A stretch of DNA of 64,000 nt, taken from NCBI GenBank assembly GCA_031272985.1, contig JAISSU010000016.1:62001-126000 (forward strand), in the 5' to 3' direction. Shown here piece after piece: positions 1 through 8,472 of the stretch; positions within the stretch are counted from its first letter, which is position 1, and each line of letters begins with the position of its first letter. The notes beneath the pieces are model-generated. The model had not been told where the DNA came from. It did no database searches and saw only the letters and a program-made list of their open reading frames with translations. The position numbers and the translations under genes were made by a program. The stretch comes from Lachnospiraceae bacterium. Lineage in GTDB: Bacteria > Bacillota > Clostridia > Lachnospirales > Lachnospiraceae.

Positions 1-139
1 CGCTAAAAATACTGATAATGACGAGGTGAAATACGAAATTTGTGATTTCCTTTATCACGTTGCGGTCTTGATGGCGCAAAAAGGCCTAACTTGGAAGGAT
101 ATTGCTGCGGAATTAAACGGCAGGCATATGATTGAATAA
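1..139 (+). CDS. hisE: Phosphoribosyl-ATP pyrophosphatase, C-terminal end (partial)
   Basis: The reading frame is open from base 2 to a TAA at 137-139 and gives 45 residues, cut at the 5' end by the window edge. The peptide contains EVKYEICDFLYHVAVLM followed by a GLTWKDIAAEL segment. This matches the conserved C-terminal helices of HisE, which hydrolyses phosphoribosyl-ATP to phosphoribosyl-AMP in histidine synthesis; the E-x-x-D acidic pattern binds Mg2+ in the MazG-like fold. It could equally be the end of a fused HisIE, since the N-terminal part is outside the window. No other his gene lies downstream, so this is probably the last gene of its operon. Confidence 0.85.
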   Translation, partial: AKNTDNDEVKYEICDFLYHVAVLMAQKGLTWKDIAAELNGRHMIE

Positions 140-226
140 TATCGAAAATTATTTAATATTTTACGTGAATGCATAATACTTGTGTGTTTGTATAAAAAAA
201 TTCATCGGAACAAAAAAGGATTAATC

Positions 227-2107
227 ATGTTAAATGAATTGGCATTGTCGCCAGAGATTTTACTCTCGGTTGAGAAACCGGCGAGATATGTCGGAAATGA
301 AATAAATTCCGTCAAAAAATTAAAAGAAGCTGTGGACATCCGGTTTGCAATGTGCTTTCCGGATGTTTACGAGATTGGGATGTCGCATTTGGGCATTCAG
401 ATTATCTATGATTTACTTAATAGAAGAGACGATACTTGGGCTGAGCGCTCCTACGCCCCCTGGTACGATTTGGACGGCGCTTTAAGGGAAAAAAATATTC
501 CACTTTTTGCTCTTGAATCACAGGAACCTCTTAAAGAGTTTGATTTTGTCGGATTTACCCTGCAATATGAACTTTGTATGACTAATGTATTGCAAATGCT
601 GGATTTAGCGCAGATTCCACTTAGAAGCAAGGGTAGAAATGGTGATTTCCCGCTGGTTATCGGCGGAGGTCCCTGCGTTTATAATCCCGAGCCATTTGCG
701 GATTTTTTTGATTTATTCTATCTCGGAGAAGCTGAAAATGTTTTGGATGATCTCTTGGATCTTTATAAGAAAGTGAAGAAAGAGGGATTTACACGAGAAA
801 AATTTAATAAAGAAAAATTCCTAATTAATGCAGCTAAAATTGATGGGATCTATGTACCGTCACTATATGAAGTAAAATACAATCCTGACAGCACATTGCG
901 TAGCTTTGAACCGATTGATAAGAGTCTTCCGGGTAGGATCAAAAAGCAGGTCTGCGATATGAGTAATGCACCCTACCCTTTGAAGCCGGTGGTCCCTTTT
1001 TTGCGGGCTTCTCAGGACAGGGTGGTTCTGGAAATCCAAAGAGGTTGCATCAGAGGATGTCGATTCTGTCAGGCGGGAATGGTTTACAGACCTGCCAGAG
1101 GTCGAAAGCTTGAAGATTTAAAACGCTTTGCGAGAGAATTGCTTTCTAATACGGGATATGATGAGATTTCACTTAGTTCGCTTAGTTCGAGCGATTATCC
1201 GCATTTACGCGAACTGATTGAGTTTATTATTGGTGAATGTGAAGGAAAGAATATCAATATTTCTCTGCCGTCGTTACGAATTGATACGTTCAGTTTGGAT
1301 GTCATGGGAAGAGTGCAGGATGTAAAAAAGAGTAGCCTTACCTTTGCGCCGGAAGCGGGGAGTCAGCGGTTGCGTGATGTCATTAATAAAGGTCTTACAA
1401 AAGATGAAATACTAAATGGCGCGACCAAGGCATTCGAAGGCGGGTGGAATACGGTAAAGCTCTATTTTATGCTTGGACTTCCGACTGAAAGTGATGAAGA
1501 TGTAGTGGCTATTTCGGATTTGGCTGAGGAAATTGCAAAAGCCTATTACGCAATACCTAAGGAGAATAGAATCGGGAAATGTCGAATAAATACGAGTACT
1601 TCGTTTTTTATTCCGAAACCATTTACCCCGTTTCAATGGGCACGGATGCTTTCGAGAGAGGAATACGTTAGGAAGGCGCAGCTTGTAAAAAAGAGATTTT
1701 CAGAGCAGCTAAATAAAAAGAGTCATCATTATAACTGGCATGACAGCGATATGACAATATTGGAAGGAGTTATTTCTCGCGGTGACAGAAGGCTATCGGA
1801 CGTTATTGAGTGTGCATATCGTAAAGGCTGTCTTTTTGACGCGTGGAGCGAAGGACTGAAAATTGATAAGTGGCTTGAGGCATTTGAGGAATGCGGTATA
1901 GATCCTGATTTCTATACGCTTCGGCAAAGAAAAGAAGATGAACTATTTCCATGGGACTTTATAGATGCAGGGGTAACAAAAGAGTTCTTGTTGCGAGAAT
2001 GGAAAAAAGCACAAAAAGGTGAGGTTACAAAGAACTGCAAAGAAGGGTGCGCCGGGTGCGGTGCTGCAGTTTATAGCTATGGAATCTGTAATGCCAAACG
2101 AAACTAA
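227..2107 (+). CDS. B12-binding-type radical SAM protein, TIGR03960 family
   Basis: This 626-residue protein belongs to the radical SAM family known as TIGR03960. It carries an N-terminal B12-binding-like region (about residues 30-190, with an IGGGPCVYNPEPFADFFD stretch) and a radical SAM core with the 4Fe-4S motif CIRGCRFC at residues 274-281. The C-terminus is cysteine-rich (CKEGCAGCG plus one more Cys). An upstream GTG at 182 is in frame, but I chose ATG 227 because AAAAAGGA sits 6 bases before it. The gene is followed after 53 bases by the DUF2344 partner, and in many species the two are fused or adjacent, which suggests joint action. Family substrates are not established to my knowledge; a tRNA or rRNA modification role is only a guess. 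In many Clostridia this pair precedes rng-rplU-rpmA, which are absent here. Confidence 0.9.
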   Translation: MLNELALSPEILLSVEKPARYVGNEINSVKKLKEAVDIRFAMCFPDVYEIGMSHLGIQIIYDLLNRRDDTWAERSYAPWYDLDGALREKNIPLFALESQEPLKEFDFVGFTLQYELCMTNVLQMLDLAQIPLRSKGRNGDFPLVIGGGPCVYNPEPFADFFDLFYLGEAENVLDDLLDLYKKVKKEGFTREKFNKEKFLINAAKIDGIYVPSLYEVKYNPDSTLRSFEPIDKSLPGRIKKQVCDMSNAPYPLKPVVPFLRASQDRVVLEIQRGCIRGCRFCQAGMVYRPARGRKLEDLKRFARELLSNTGYDEISLSSLSSSDYPHLRELIEFIIGECEGKNINISLPSLRIDTFSLDVMGRVQDVKKSSLTFAPEAGSQRLRDVINKGLTKDEILNGATKAFEGGWNTVKLYFMLGLPTESDEDVVAISDLAEEIAKAYYAIPKENRIGKCRINTSTSFFIPKPFTPFQWARMLSREEYVRKAQLVKKRFSEQLNKKSHHYNWHDSDMTILEGVISRGDRRLSDVIECAYRKGCLFDAWSEGLKIDKWLEAFEECGIDPDFYTLRQRKEDELFPWDFIDAGVTKEFLLREWKKAQKGEVTKNCKEGCAGCGAAVYSYGICNAKRN

Positions 2108-2160
2108 CAACAAACAATTGCGTTTTGAAGATTATTAAGTTTGGATTGAAAGGATTTAGA

Positions 2161-2847
2161 ATGAAAATACGTGTAAAATTCGGAAAAGAAGGGGCATTAA
2201 TATATATTGGGCACTTGGACTTAATGCGAGCTTTTCAGAAGTTGTTTAGAAAAGCCGAGCTTCCGGTGGCTTTTTCGGAAGGTTTCAATCCACATATGCT
2301 TATGTCATTCGCTCAGCCTTTAAGTGTCGGAATGAGCAGTGAGGGCGAGTATTTAGACGCCCGGTTAAAAGAAGATATTGATACAGAGGAAGCCCTTAAG
2401 AAACTAAAAGAAATTGTTCCGGCAGATTTGCCGATATATGCAGTAAAACATATACCGGATGAGAAAAAAATGGGCGCAATGACAGTGCTTTCGAAAGCGC
2501 GGTACAAGGTGTTTGCGCCGGTTGTTCCAAACGATAGTTCGCTGCACACTATTGCTATTGCGGATGGCTTACACATGGAATCTGAAATTGAGAAATTTCT
2601 CGGAAGTGAACATCTGATTTCCCCCAAAATGACTAAAACTAAAGTTGAGGAATGGGATATCAGACCATTGATCCATGAACTGTTATTTAATGACAATGGT
2701 TTCGAACTATTACTGAGCTGTGGCAGCAAAGCCAATCTAAAACCACAGGCCGTCATAGAAGCCTTTTACGAATTCACCGGTATGAAGGTCCCGAAAGATT
2801 TACATTACAGGCGTATAGAAATGTATTCCGAAGTTGGTCCCCTTTGA
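2161..2847 (+). CDS. DUF2344 / TIGR03936 radical-SAM-linked protein
   Basis: This 228-residue protein begins MKIRVKFGKEGALIYIGHLD, the typical start of the DUF2344 (TIGR03936) family. It contains the conserved HLDLMRAFQKLFRKAELPVAFSEGFNPH-type region at about residues 18-45. The family is found beside, or fused to, TIGR03960 radical SAM proteins and is thought to act with them; the reaction is unknown. ATG 2161 is preferred over the in-frame TTG at 2125 because GAAAGGA lies 7 bases before it and the family starts there. It is co-directional with the preceding gene and likely in the same operon. Next downstream is a tRNA gene with its own promoter. Confidence 0.88.
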   Translation: MKIRVKFGKEGALIYIGHLDLMRAFQKLFRKAELPVAFSEGFNPHMLMSFAQPLSVGMSSEGEYLDARLKEDIDTEEALKKLKEIVPADLPIYAVKHIPDEKKMGAMTVLSKARYKVFAPVVPNDSSLHTIAIADGLHMESEIEKFLGSEHLISPKMTKTKVEEWDIRPLIHELLFNDNGFELLLSCGSKANLKPQAVIEAFYEFTGMKVPKDLHYRRIEMYSEVGPL

Positions 2848-2895
2848 TACTTTATAGGAAATGTCAAAAATATCTAAAATAAACATTTTTGCTCC

Positions 2896-2925
2896 TTGAC
2901 ACTTTGAGTAATGCTGTAGTATAGT
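2896..2925 (+). promoter_or_regulatory. Sigma-A-like promoter of tRNA-Leu(AAG)
   Basis: A perfect -35 box TTGACA (2896-2901) is followed after 18 bases by TATAGT (2920-2925), 25 bases before the mature tRNA 5' end. No other gene start is near, so it most likely drives the tRNA. Confidence 0.7.
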
Positions 2926-2950
2926 TTATTTCGGTTCGAAAAACAAATGG

Positions 2951-3035
2951 GCGGAAGTGTCGGAACTGGCAGACGAGCAAGACTAAGGATCTTGTAAGCA
3001 ATGCGCTTGTGTGGGTTCAAGTCCCATCTTCCGCA
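2951..3035 (+). tRNA. tRNA-Leu, anticodon AAG
   Basis: The sequence folds as a long-variable-arm tRNA. The acceptor stem is GCGGAAG/CTTCCGC with discriminator A at 3035. The anticodon stem is CAAGA/TCTTG around the loop CTAAGGA, which gives AAG. The variable arm is AAGC/GCTT and the T stem is GTGGG/CCCAT around TTCAAGT. The 3' CCA is not encoded. The adenine at wobble position 34 is unusual for bacteria, where most CUN-reading leucine tRNAs carry GAG or TAG. Confidence 0.95.
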
Positions 3036-3040
3036 GGTGG

Positions 3041-3080
3041 AGTGTGAAAATACAGTATTTTCACACTTATTTTATAAATA
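3041..3080 (+). terminator. Rho-independent terminator after tRNA-Leu
   Basis: A 12-bp perfect stem, AGTGTGAAAATA (3041-3052) and TATTTTCACACT (3056-3067), has a 3-base loop and is followed by TATTTTATAAATA. It ends the tRNA transcript before the next gene. Confidence 0.8.
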
Positions 3081-3169
3081 AGAGTGTATAATGTTTTCAG
3101 GACTAATGTCGGAATGAACAACTCTGATGTAAGAATGATAGCAGGGGTTCATTTACGGGAGGGTTTGCG

Positions 3170-4036
3170 ATGAGTTGGCTTGATAAATTAGAAAGAAAGA
3201 TCGGAAAGTACTGCATTCACAGGCTTTCTATATATATAGTTTTTTTATATGGTGCAGGTATGCTTCTGTCATTATTTAACCAGAGTTTTTATGACACATA
3301 TTTAAGTCTAAACGCCTCCCAGATACTAAAAGGACAGGTTTGGAGAATCGTGACTTTTCTGATCAGTCCGCCTACGACGAGCTGGATATTCGCTATTTTC
3401 GTAATCCTGCTCTATTATTTTATAGCCACACAATTAGAACATGTCTGGGGAGATTTTCGGTTTAATGTTTACTTTTTCTCCGGTGTGATATTTCACGTTA
3501 TAGCGGCGATGGTTATCTACTTTATTACAGGAATATCATTCCCGCTTAGTACCGAGTACCTGAATTTCTCATTGTTTTTCGCCTTCGCGGCGCTATTTCC
3601 CAATCAGAAATTTTATGTGTATTTTGTATTACCTGTAAAGGTTAAATATCTTGCATGGATAGATGCGGCATTTTTCGGATATACGATACTTCAGGCATTT
3701 CTCCCGGCTTACGGCGGCGGACCTTATGGAATTGTATATAAGGCTAATGCCATAGCGGCGATAATATCAATTGCCAATTTCTTAATTTATTTTATCACGA
3801 CCAGAAAATCAAAAGTACGTTCTCGCGCACAGATAAGGATAGCTACCGGATTCAAACGTCAAATGAGCAACACAAGACCGACGAATATCTATCCCGATGG
3901 TGCTAAACATCGCTGCGCTGTATGCGGAAAAACCGACATTTCCAATCCCGAAATGGAGTTTCGCTATTGCTCAAAGTGCAATGGGAACTACGAGTATTGT
4001 CAGGATCATTTGTTTACGCACACACATGTGGAATGA
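3170..4036 (+). CDS. Rhomboid-like membrane protein with C-terminal zinc ribbon (no visible protease residues)
   Basis: The product has 288 residues and five to six predicted membrane helices over about residues 18-210, then a soluble tail. Two hallmarks of the rhomboid/Derlin fold are present: WRIVTFLI in the first loop and the LEHVWG motif near residue 88. The GxSG serine motif of rhomboid proteases is missing; the matching helix reads EYLNFSLFFAFAALFP, so proteolysis is unlikely. The last 40 residues carry CAVCG and CSKC pairs plus a further Cys/His cluster (YEYCQDHLFTHTH), which suggests a zinc ribbon facing the cytoplasm. GGGAGGG precedes ATG 3170 by 7 bases. A -10-like TATAAT lies at 3087-3092 without a good -35. 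Its role is unknown; family members appear as membrane proteins of unassigned function. Confidence 0.75.
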   Translation: MSWLDKLERKIGKYCIHRLSIYIVFLYGAGMLLSLFNQSFYDTYLSLNASQILKGQVWRIVTFLISPPTTSWIFAIFVILLYYFIATQLEHVWGDFRFNVYFFSGVIFHVIAAMVIYFITGISFPLSTEYLNFSLFFAFAALFPNQKFYVYFVLPVKVKYLAWIDAAFFGYTILQAFLPAYGGGPYGIVYKANAIAAIISIANFLIYFITTRKSKVRSRAQIRIATGFKRQMSNTRPTNIYPDGAKHRCAVCGKTDISNPEMEFRYCSKCNGNYEYCQDHLFTHTHVE

Positions 4037-4099
4037 CTACATAATACAACTTACGAATAATTGAGTTTCAAGTAGTATTCCGTAATCGCAATTTTTCGG

Positions 4100-4128
4100 T
4101 TGACAGTCTGCTCATTATATTGTAAAGT
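4100..4128 (+). promoter_or_regulatory. Promoter for the TrmB-lysA operon
   Basis: TTGACA (4100-4105), a 17-base spacer and TAAAGT (4123-4128) form a good sigma-A match. It would give a leader of roughly 60 bases before the regulator gene at 4194. Confidence 0.65.
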
Positions 4129-4193
4129 GTTCCCATGTAATACCACTAATAACAATGCTGGGGTTTGTTTGGGTGTCATTTTGAGGTGATTAT

Positions 4194-4937
4194 ATGGAGA
4201 AGAGTGTTTTTATTGAGAATCTTATGGAGTTTGGGTTGACTCGTCAGGAAGCGTCTATTTATATGTGTATTTTATCTGAGGGTAAAATCACAGGTTATGA
4301 GGTTGCTAAGCTCATCGGCATTTCCAGATCTAATGCCTATAATTCACTTGCGAGTCTCACCGAAAAAGGCGGGGCATACTTAGTTGAAGAGGGTTCTATT
4401 CGAAAATACGTGCCTGTTCCACTGGAAGAATTTTGCCGAAATAGAATATATTTTCTTGAGAATACAAAGGTTTGGCTCGTAACACATGAGCCGCAGGAAG
4501 CAGAGCACTCTGAAGGTTATATAACGATTGAGGGCGAGGAGAATATCTCGAATAAGATAAGAAATCTCTTGCAGGAAGTCCAGAATAGAGTTTATGTTTC
4601 CTGCACGAGGAATTATCTGCGTCTTTTGTCTGATGATTTAGAGAGACTTGCGAGGACTCAAAAGAAGGTTATTGTCGTGACTGACAATTATCTTCAAGTC
4701 GATAATGTTAAGGTTTATCAGGGAGTGGACCGTAAAAATGAAATCGGCTTGATTATTGATAATCGCGCTGTGTTAGTCGGAGAATTAGGAGGAAATTCTT
4801 CGAACACAGCTCTTTATTCCGGACAAAAACATTTTGTGCGCCTGTATAAAACGGCGCTCGCAAATGAAATCAGAGTACTTGATTTAAAGGATGAGAGGAG
4901 CCAGGATGAAAAAGGAAACGTTTATAACGAAGGATAA
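4194..4937 (+). CDS. TrmB-family transcriptional regulator
   Basis: The 247-residue protein has an N-terminal winged helix (about residues 8-75). Its LTRQEASIYMCILSEGKITG and ISRSNAYNSLASLTEKG segments are typical of the TrmB HTH. A C-terminal region (about 105-235) resembles the effector-binding, phospholipase-D-like half of TrmB proteins. TrmB proteins, best known in archaea, usually control sugar or metabolite uptake and react to a small ligand. TTTTGAGGTG precedes ATG 4194. The 3' end overlaps the start of the PLP decarboxylase by 32 bases, so the two genes are translationally coupled and probably co-regulated. An effector related to lysine, diaminopimelate or another amino acid is a reasonable inference but is not shown by the sequence. 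Confidence 0.85.
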   Translation: MEKSVFIENLMEFGLTRQEASIYMCILSEGKITGYEVAKLIGISRSNAYNSLASLTEKGGAYLVEEGSIRKYVPVPLEEFCRNRIYFLENTKVWLVTHEPQEAEHSEGYITIEGEENISNKIRNLLQEVQNRVYVSCTRNYLRLLSDDLERLARTQKKVIVVTDNYLQVDNVKVYQGVDRKNEIGLIIDNRAVLVGELGGNSSNTALYSGQKHFVRLYKTALANEIRVLDLKDERSQDEKGNVYNEG

Positions 4938-6174
4938 GCTGACGGAAATAATTAAGGAGATCCCAACCCCTTTTCACCTTTATGATGAAAAAGGAATTCG
5001 TGAGAATTTCAGAGCCATTAAAAGGGCTTTTGCTTGGAATAAGGGTTTTAAAGAGTACTTTGCCGTAAAGGCAACGCCTAATCCGTTTTTATTGGATATC
5101 CTAAAAAGCGAGGGTTGCGGCGCCGATTGTTCTTCTTATACGGAACTAATTCTTTCAAAAGCCGTGGGCTTAAGCGGCGAGGACATAATGTTCTCTTCAA
5201 ACGATACACCTGTTGAGGAATTTGTACTTGCAAATGATCTTGGAGCAATTATTAATCTTGATGATATTACACATATTGACTTTCTCGAAAAAGCAATCGG
5301 TAAAATACCGGAAACAATAAGTTGCCGTTTTAATCCGGGCGGGCTTTTCAAGATTAGCAATGACATTATGGATAATCCGGGTGACTCGAAATACGGAATG
5401 ACGACCGAGCAGCTTTATGAGGCTTTTACTATTCTTAAAGAAAAAGGCGCGAAAGAATTTGGTATTCATGCGTTTCTTGCAAGCAATACCGTAACCAATG
5501 AATATTACCCTATGCTTGCCCGAATTCTGTTTGAGCTCGCCGTTGATTTGGCAAAGAAAACAGGTGTGCATATTAAATTTATTAATTTATCCGGAGGTAT
5601 TGGTATTCCTTATAAACCCGATCAGGAGCCCAATGACATACATATTATCGGAGACGGAGTAAGAAGAGTCTATGAGGAAGTTCTGGAAAATGCGGGAATG
5701 GGAGATGTGTCCATCTACACGGAACTTGGGCGTTTTGTGATGGGTCCGTACGGATGCCTCGTTACTACGGCTATTCATGAAAAGCACATTTATAAAGAAT
5801 ATATAGGGGTGGATGCCTGTGCCGTAAACCTCATGCGTCCCGCCATGTATGGAGCTTATCACCATATTACCGTAGCAGGGAAAGAAAACGAACCCGAAGA
5901 TCATAAATATGATATAACCGGATCACTTTGCGAGAATAACGATAAATTCGCAATAGACAGAATGTTGCCGAAAATAGAGATGGGTGATATTTTGATTATT
6001 CACGATACCGGGGCTCACGGATTTTCTATGGGATACAATTACAATGGAAAGCTTCGTTCGGCTGAGGTTTTGCTTAAGCAAGACGGAGGCTTTGAACTCA
6101 TTCGCAGAGCCGAGACCCCGAAAGATTATTTTGCGACTTTTGACTGTTTTGAAATCAAGGAGCGCCTGGTGTAA
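4906..6174 (+). CDS. lysA: PLP-dependent decarboxylase, probable diaminopimelate decarboxylase
   Basis: The 422-residue protein is a fold-type III PLP decarboxylase. It has a TIM-barrel region with the PLP lysine K55 in YFAVKATPNP, a glycine-rich phosphate-binding stretch (NLSGGIGIP), and a C-terminal beta domain with the ELGRFVMGP and DTGAHGFSMGYNYNG motifs. These fit the LysA family, which makes L-lysine from meso-diaminopimelate; a related substrate (carboxynorspermidine or another amino acid) is less likely. An in-frame ATG at 4891 exists, but ATG 4906 has AGGAG at 4894-4898, 7 bases upstream. The start lies inside the TrmB gene, so expression is coupled to the regulator. No other lysine genes are nearby. 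Confidence 0.82.
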   Translation: MKKETFITKDKLTEIIKEIPTPFHLYDEKGIRENFRAIKRAFAWNKGFKEYFAVKATPNPFLLDILKSEGCGADCSSYTELILSKAVGLSGEDIMFSSNDTPVEEFVLANDLGAIINLDDITHIDFLEKAIGKIPETISCRFNPGGLFKISNDIMDNPGDSKYGMTTEQLYEAFTILKEKGAKEFGIHAFLASNTVTNEYYPMLARILFELAVDLAKKTGVHIKFINLSGGIGIPYKPDQEPNDIHIIGDGVRRVYEEVLENAGMGDVSIYTELGRFVMGPYGCLVTTAIHEKHIYKEYIGVDACAVNLMRPAMYGAYHHITVAGKENEPEDHKYDITGSLCENNDKFAIDRMLPKIEMGDILIIHDTGAHGFSMGYNYNGKLRSAEVLLKQDGGFELIRRAETPKDYFATFDCFEIKERLV

Positions 6175-6243
6175 TTTATTTCTTGAGAATTACATTTCTT
6201 GAGGATTGTTTTATTTAGCTATTATAATATTATGATAAAAATA

Positions 6244-6280
6244 AAGTGGACGTCCGGAATTTCCGTGCATCCACTTATTT
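6244..6280. terminator. Bidirectional terminator hairpin between lysA and tRNA-Leu(CAA)
   Basis: Arms AAGTGGA (6244-6250) and TCCACTT (6270-6276) enclose a second short stem (CGGA/TTCCG). On the - strand the hairpin is followed by TTATTTTTATC, a good U tract for the tRNA transcript; on the + strand by ATTTAAAT. Confidence 0.6.
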
Positions 6281-6307
6281 AAATAGTCTTCCCGATTCAT
6301 ATGACAA

Positions 6308-6390
6308 TGCGGATGGTGGGACTTGAACCCACACGAGGTCACCCCCGCAAGATTTTGAGTCTTGTGCGTCTGCCATTCCGCCACATCCGC
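6308..6390 (-). tRNA. tRNA-Leu, anticodon CAA
   Basis: Read on the - strand, the acceptor stem is GCGGATG/CATCCGC with discriminator A (complement of 6308). The anticodon stem CAAGA/TCTTG encloses CTCAAAA, giving anticodon CAA for UUG codons. A G-rich variable arm (CGGGGGTGACCTCG) and T loop TTCAAGT complete a class II tRNA. CCA is not encoded. It is a second leucine tRNA within 3.4 kb but is not a recent copy of the first, because the variable arms differ. Confidence 0.95.
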
Positions 6391-6469
6391 AGGGCTTTCG
6401 AAAACTAAAGCGGATTATCAAGTCGCTCCGGGAAGTAGTTTGCTTTAGTCTTCATTAGAGCCGAAATAA

Positions 6470-6498
6470 ATTCTATCACAGCGATTCGGGGATTACAA
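6470..6498 (-). promoter_or_regulatory. Promoter of tRNA-Leu(CAA)
   Basis: On the - strand TTGTAA (6493-6498), a 17-base spacer and TAGAAT (6470-6475) point toward the tRNA, leaving about 75 bases of 5' precursor. Confidence 0.55.
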
Positions 6499-6509
6499 GG
6501 TTTTTATTC

Positions 6510-6538
6510 TTGAAAATCAGTAATTTTTAGTTTACAAT
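6510..6538 (+). promoter_or_regulatory. Promoter of the OPT transporter operon
   Basis: TTGAAA (6510-6515), 17 bases, then TACAAT (6533-6538), about 40 bases before the OPT start codon. It lies directly next to the divergent tRNA promoter. Confidence 0.5.
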
Positions 6539-6579
6539 GGCGGTGGGTTGGTTTATTAGGGTAAGAAATCGGAGGAATA

Positions 6580-8472
6580 ATGACAGATTCTAATACCACC
6601 AAACCTTTCATTCCGGCTGATAAAACTATGCCGGAACTCAGTCCTTTCGCTATTATTCTCGGAATTATTCTATCAATTGTTTTTGGGGGAGCCAATGCCT
6701 ATTTGGGTTTGCGAGTCGGTATGACGGTCAGCGCATCTATCCCCGCCGCAGTTATTTCGATGGGTATCATTCGAGGGATTCTGAAACGCGATTCCATTCT
6801 GGAAAATAATATTGTTCAGACTATTGGCTCAGCCGGAGAATCTTTAGCCGCCGGAGCTATTTTTACAATACCGGCACTTTTTCTCTGGTATAAAGAGTGG
6901 GGAATGGGTTCGCCTAAATATCTTTTGATTACTGTTACGGCATTTATAGGCGGAGTGTTGGGAGTCCTTTTTATGATTCCATTAAGACGTGCATTAATTG
7001 TACGGGAACACGAGACTCTGCCATTTCCTGAAGGAACCGCCTGTGCCGAGGTTCTCAGAGCAGGAGAAGAAGGCGGAGATAAAGCAAAGACCACGTTTAT
7101 TGGCTTGGGCGTTGGAGCACTATATAAATTACTCTGTGACGGGATTAAAATATTTCCTTCTGAAGTAGATTGGGCAATACCTAAGCTGAAAGGGAGCGGC
7201 ATCGGGGCAGATGTGCTGCCTGCGCTTCTTGGAGTCGGATATATTATCGGGGGCAGAATCTCATCTTACCTATTTGCGGGGGCAATTCTCGGATGGTTTG
7301 TTATAATGCCGCTGATATCTTTTTTCGGCACATATATTCCGGAGGTAATCGCTCCGGCATCCGCAATGATATCCGAATTGGATCACTGGGATTTGTGGGG
7401 CTCATACTTACGTTATATAGGCGCCGGTGCAGTCGCTTTCGGTGGTATTTACAGCCTTATAAGAGAGTTGCCGACGATTATCCGCACCTTTAAAGAATCA
7501 ATGAAAGGTTTGAAAAAGAAAGAAGAAGCAAGTAAAGTGCGCACGGATTTAGATCTGAATTTGAAAATCGTCATAATAGTTGCGCTTGTGCTTGTATTAG
7601 TTATGGGCGTTACGCCAATTGTTCCAGTGGGAATCGGAGGGGCGATTATTGTGGCGGTATTCGGCTTTTTCTTCTCATCGGTCGCAGCACGCATAGTCGG
7701 TCTGGTGGGGAGTTCTAATTCACCTGTTTCAGGAATGACCATAGCCACTCTTTTAGTAACCGCTTTTATTTTTAAGGCAAGTGGAAATGACGGAAGAGCA
7801 GGAATGATAGCGACAATTGCAGTGGGAAGTATAATCTGCATTATCACTGCTATCTCAGGAGACACCTCGCAGGACTTAAAGACGGGTTTTTTAGTCGGTT
7901 CCACTCCGAGAAAGCAGCAAATCGGAGAGCTGGTGGGTGTTAGCGCTTCCGCATTGGCAATCGGAGGAATATTGATTTTACTTAATAACGCTTGGGGTTT
8001 TGGTTCAAAGGAAATAGCCGCCCCTCAGGCAATGCTGATGAAGCTCGTCGTGGAAGGCGTCATGGGTGGAGATTTGCCATGGGTGCTGGTAATAGTAGGA
8101 TGCGGCATTGGACTGGTGCTTGCGATTCTCGGGCTTCCGATTCTACCGATTGCAATCGGACTCTATCTTCCGATACATACCTCTGCTCCGATAATGATAG
8201 GCGGACTGCTTCATGAACTCGTTGCCAAAGGAAAGAAAAATTCGGCAATGGAATCCGGAATTCTTTTTTCATCAGGACTTATTGCAGGTGAGGGCTTTAT
8301 CGGAATTTTGTTGGCAATTTTCGCAGTGGCAGGTGTACCGATTGCGATAAAAGCAGACGGAACCGTCTTAGGTCAATTTGCCTCCGTCATAGCTTTTGCA
8401 ATATTGATATTAATCGTTTTGAAGTTTTCAATATGGAAAAAGGCTAACAAAAATGGTTTAAAGGTGTCATGA
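6580..8472 (+). CDS. OPT-family oligopeptide transporter
   Basis: This 630-residue, very hydrophobic protein has roughly 14-16 membrane helices. The N-terminal LSPFAIILGIILSIVFGGANAYLGLRVG stretch and the SAGESLAAGAIFTIPAL region are characteristic of the bacterial OPT (oligopeptide transporter) family, as is an internal GxxGxxxAPxAx-like loop. Family members import short peptides or metal chelates, probably with protons. CGGAGGAA precedes ATG 6580. The last four bases overlap the start of the PqqD-like gene (ATGA), so the two proteins are made together. The peptide specificity cannot be read from the sequence. Confidence 0.92.
   Translation: MTDSNTTKPFIPADKTMPELSPFAIILGIILSIVFGGANAYLGLRVGMTVSASIPAAVISMGIIRGILKRDSILENNIVQTIGSAGESLAAGAIFTIPALFLWYKEWGMGSPKYLLITVTAFIGGVLGVLFMIPLRRALIVREHETLPFPEGTACAEVLRAGEEGGDKAKTTFIGLGVGALYKLLCDGIKIFPSEVDWAIPKLKGSGIGADVLPALLGVGYIIGGRISSYLFAGAILGWFVIMPLISFFGTYIPEVIAPASAMISELDHWDLWGSYLRYIGAGAVAFGGIYSLIRELPTIIRTFKESMKGLKKKEEASKVRTDLDLNLKIVIIVALVLVLVMGVTPIVPVGIGGAIIVAVFGFFFSSVAARIVGLVGSSNSPVSGMTIATLLVTAFIFKASGNDGRAGMIATIAVGSIICIITAISGDTSQDLKTGFLVGSTPRKQQIGELVGVSASALAIGGILILLNNAWGFGSKEIAAPQAMLMKLVVEGVMGGDLPWVLVIVGCGIGLVLAILGLPILPIAIGLYLPIHTSAPIMIGGLLHELVAKGKKNSAMESGILFSSGLIAGEGFIGILLAIFAVAGVPIAIKADGTVLGQFASVIAFAILILIVLKFSIWKKANKNGLKVS

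Noticed and set aside
2951..6390. The two leucine tRNA genes as ends of a mobile element
   Set aside because: They lie on opposite strands, differ in sequence, and enclose no integrase or att-like duplicated 3' tRNA end.
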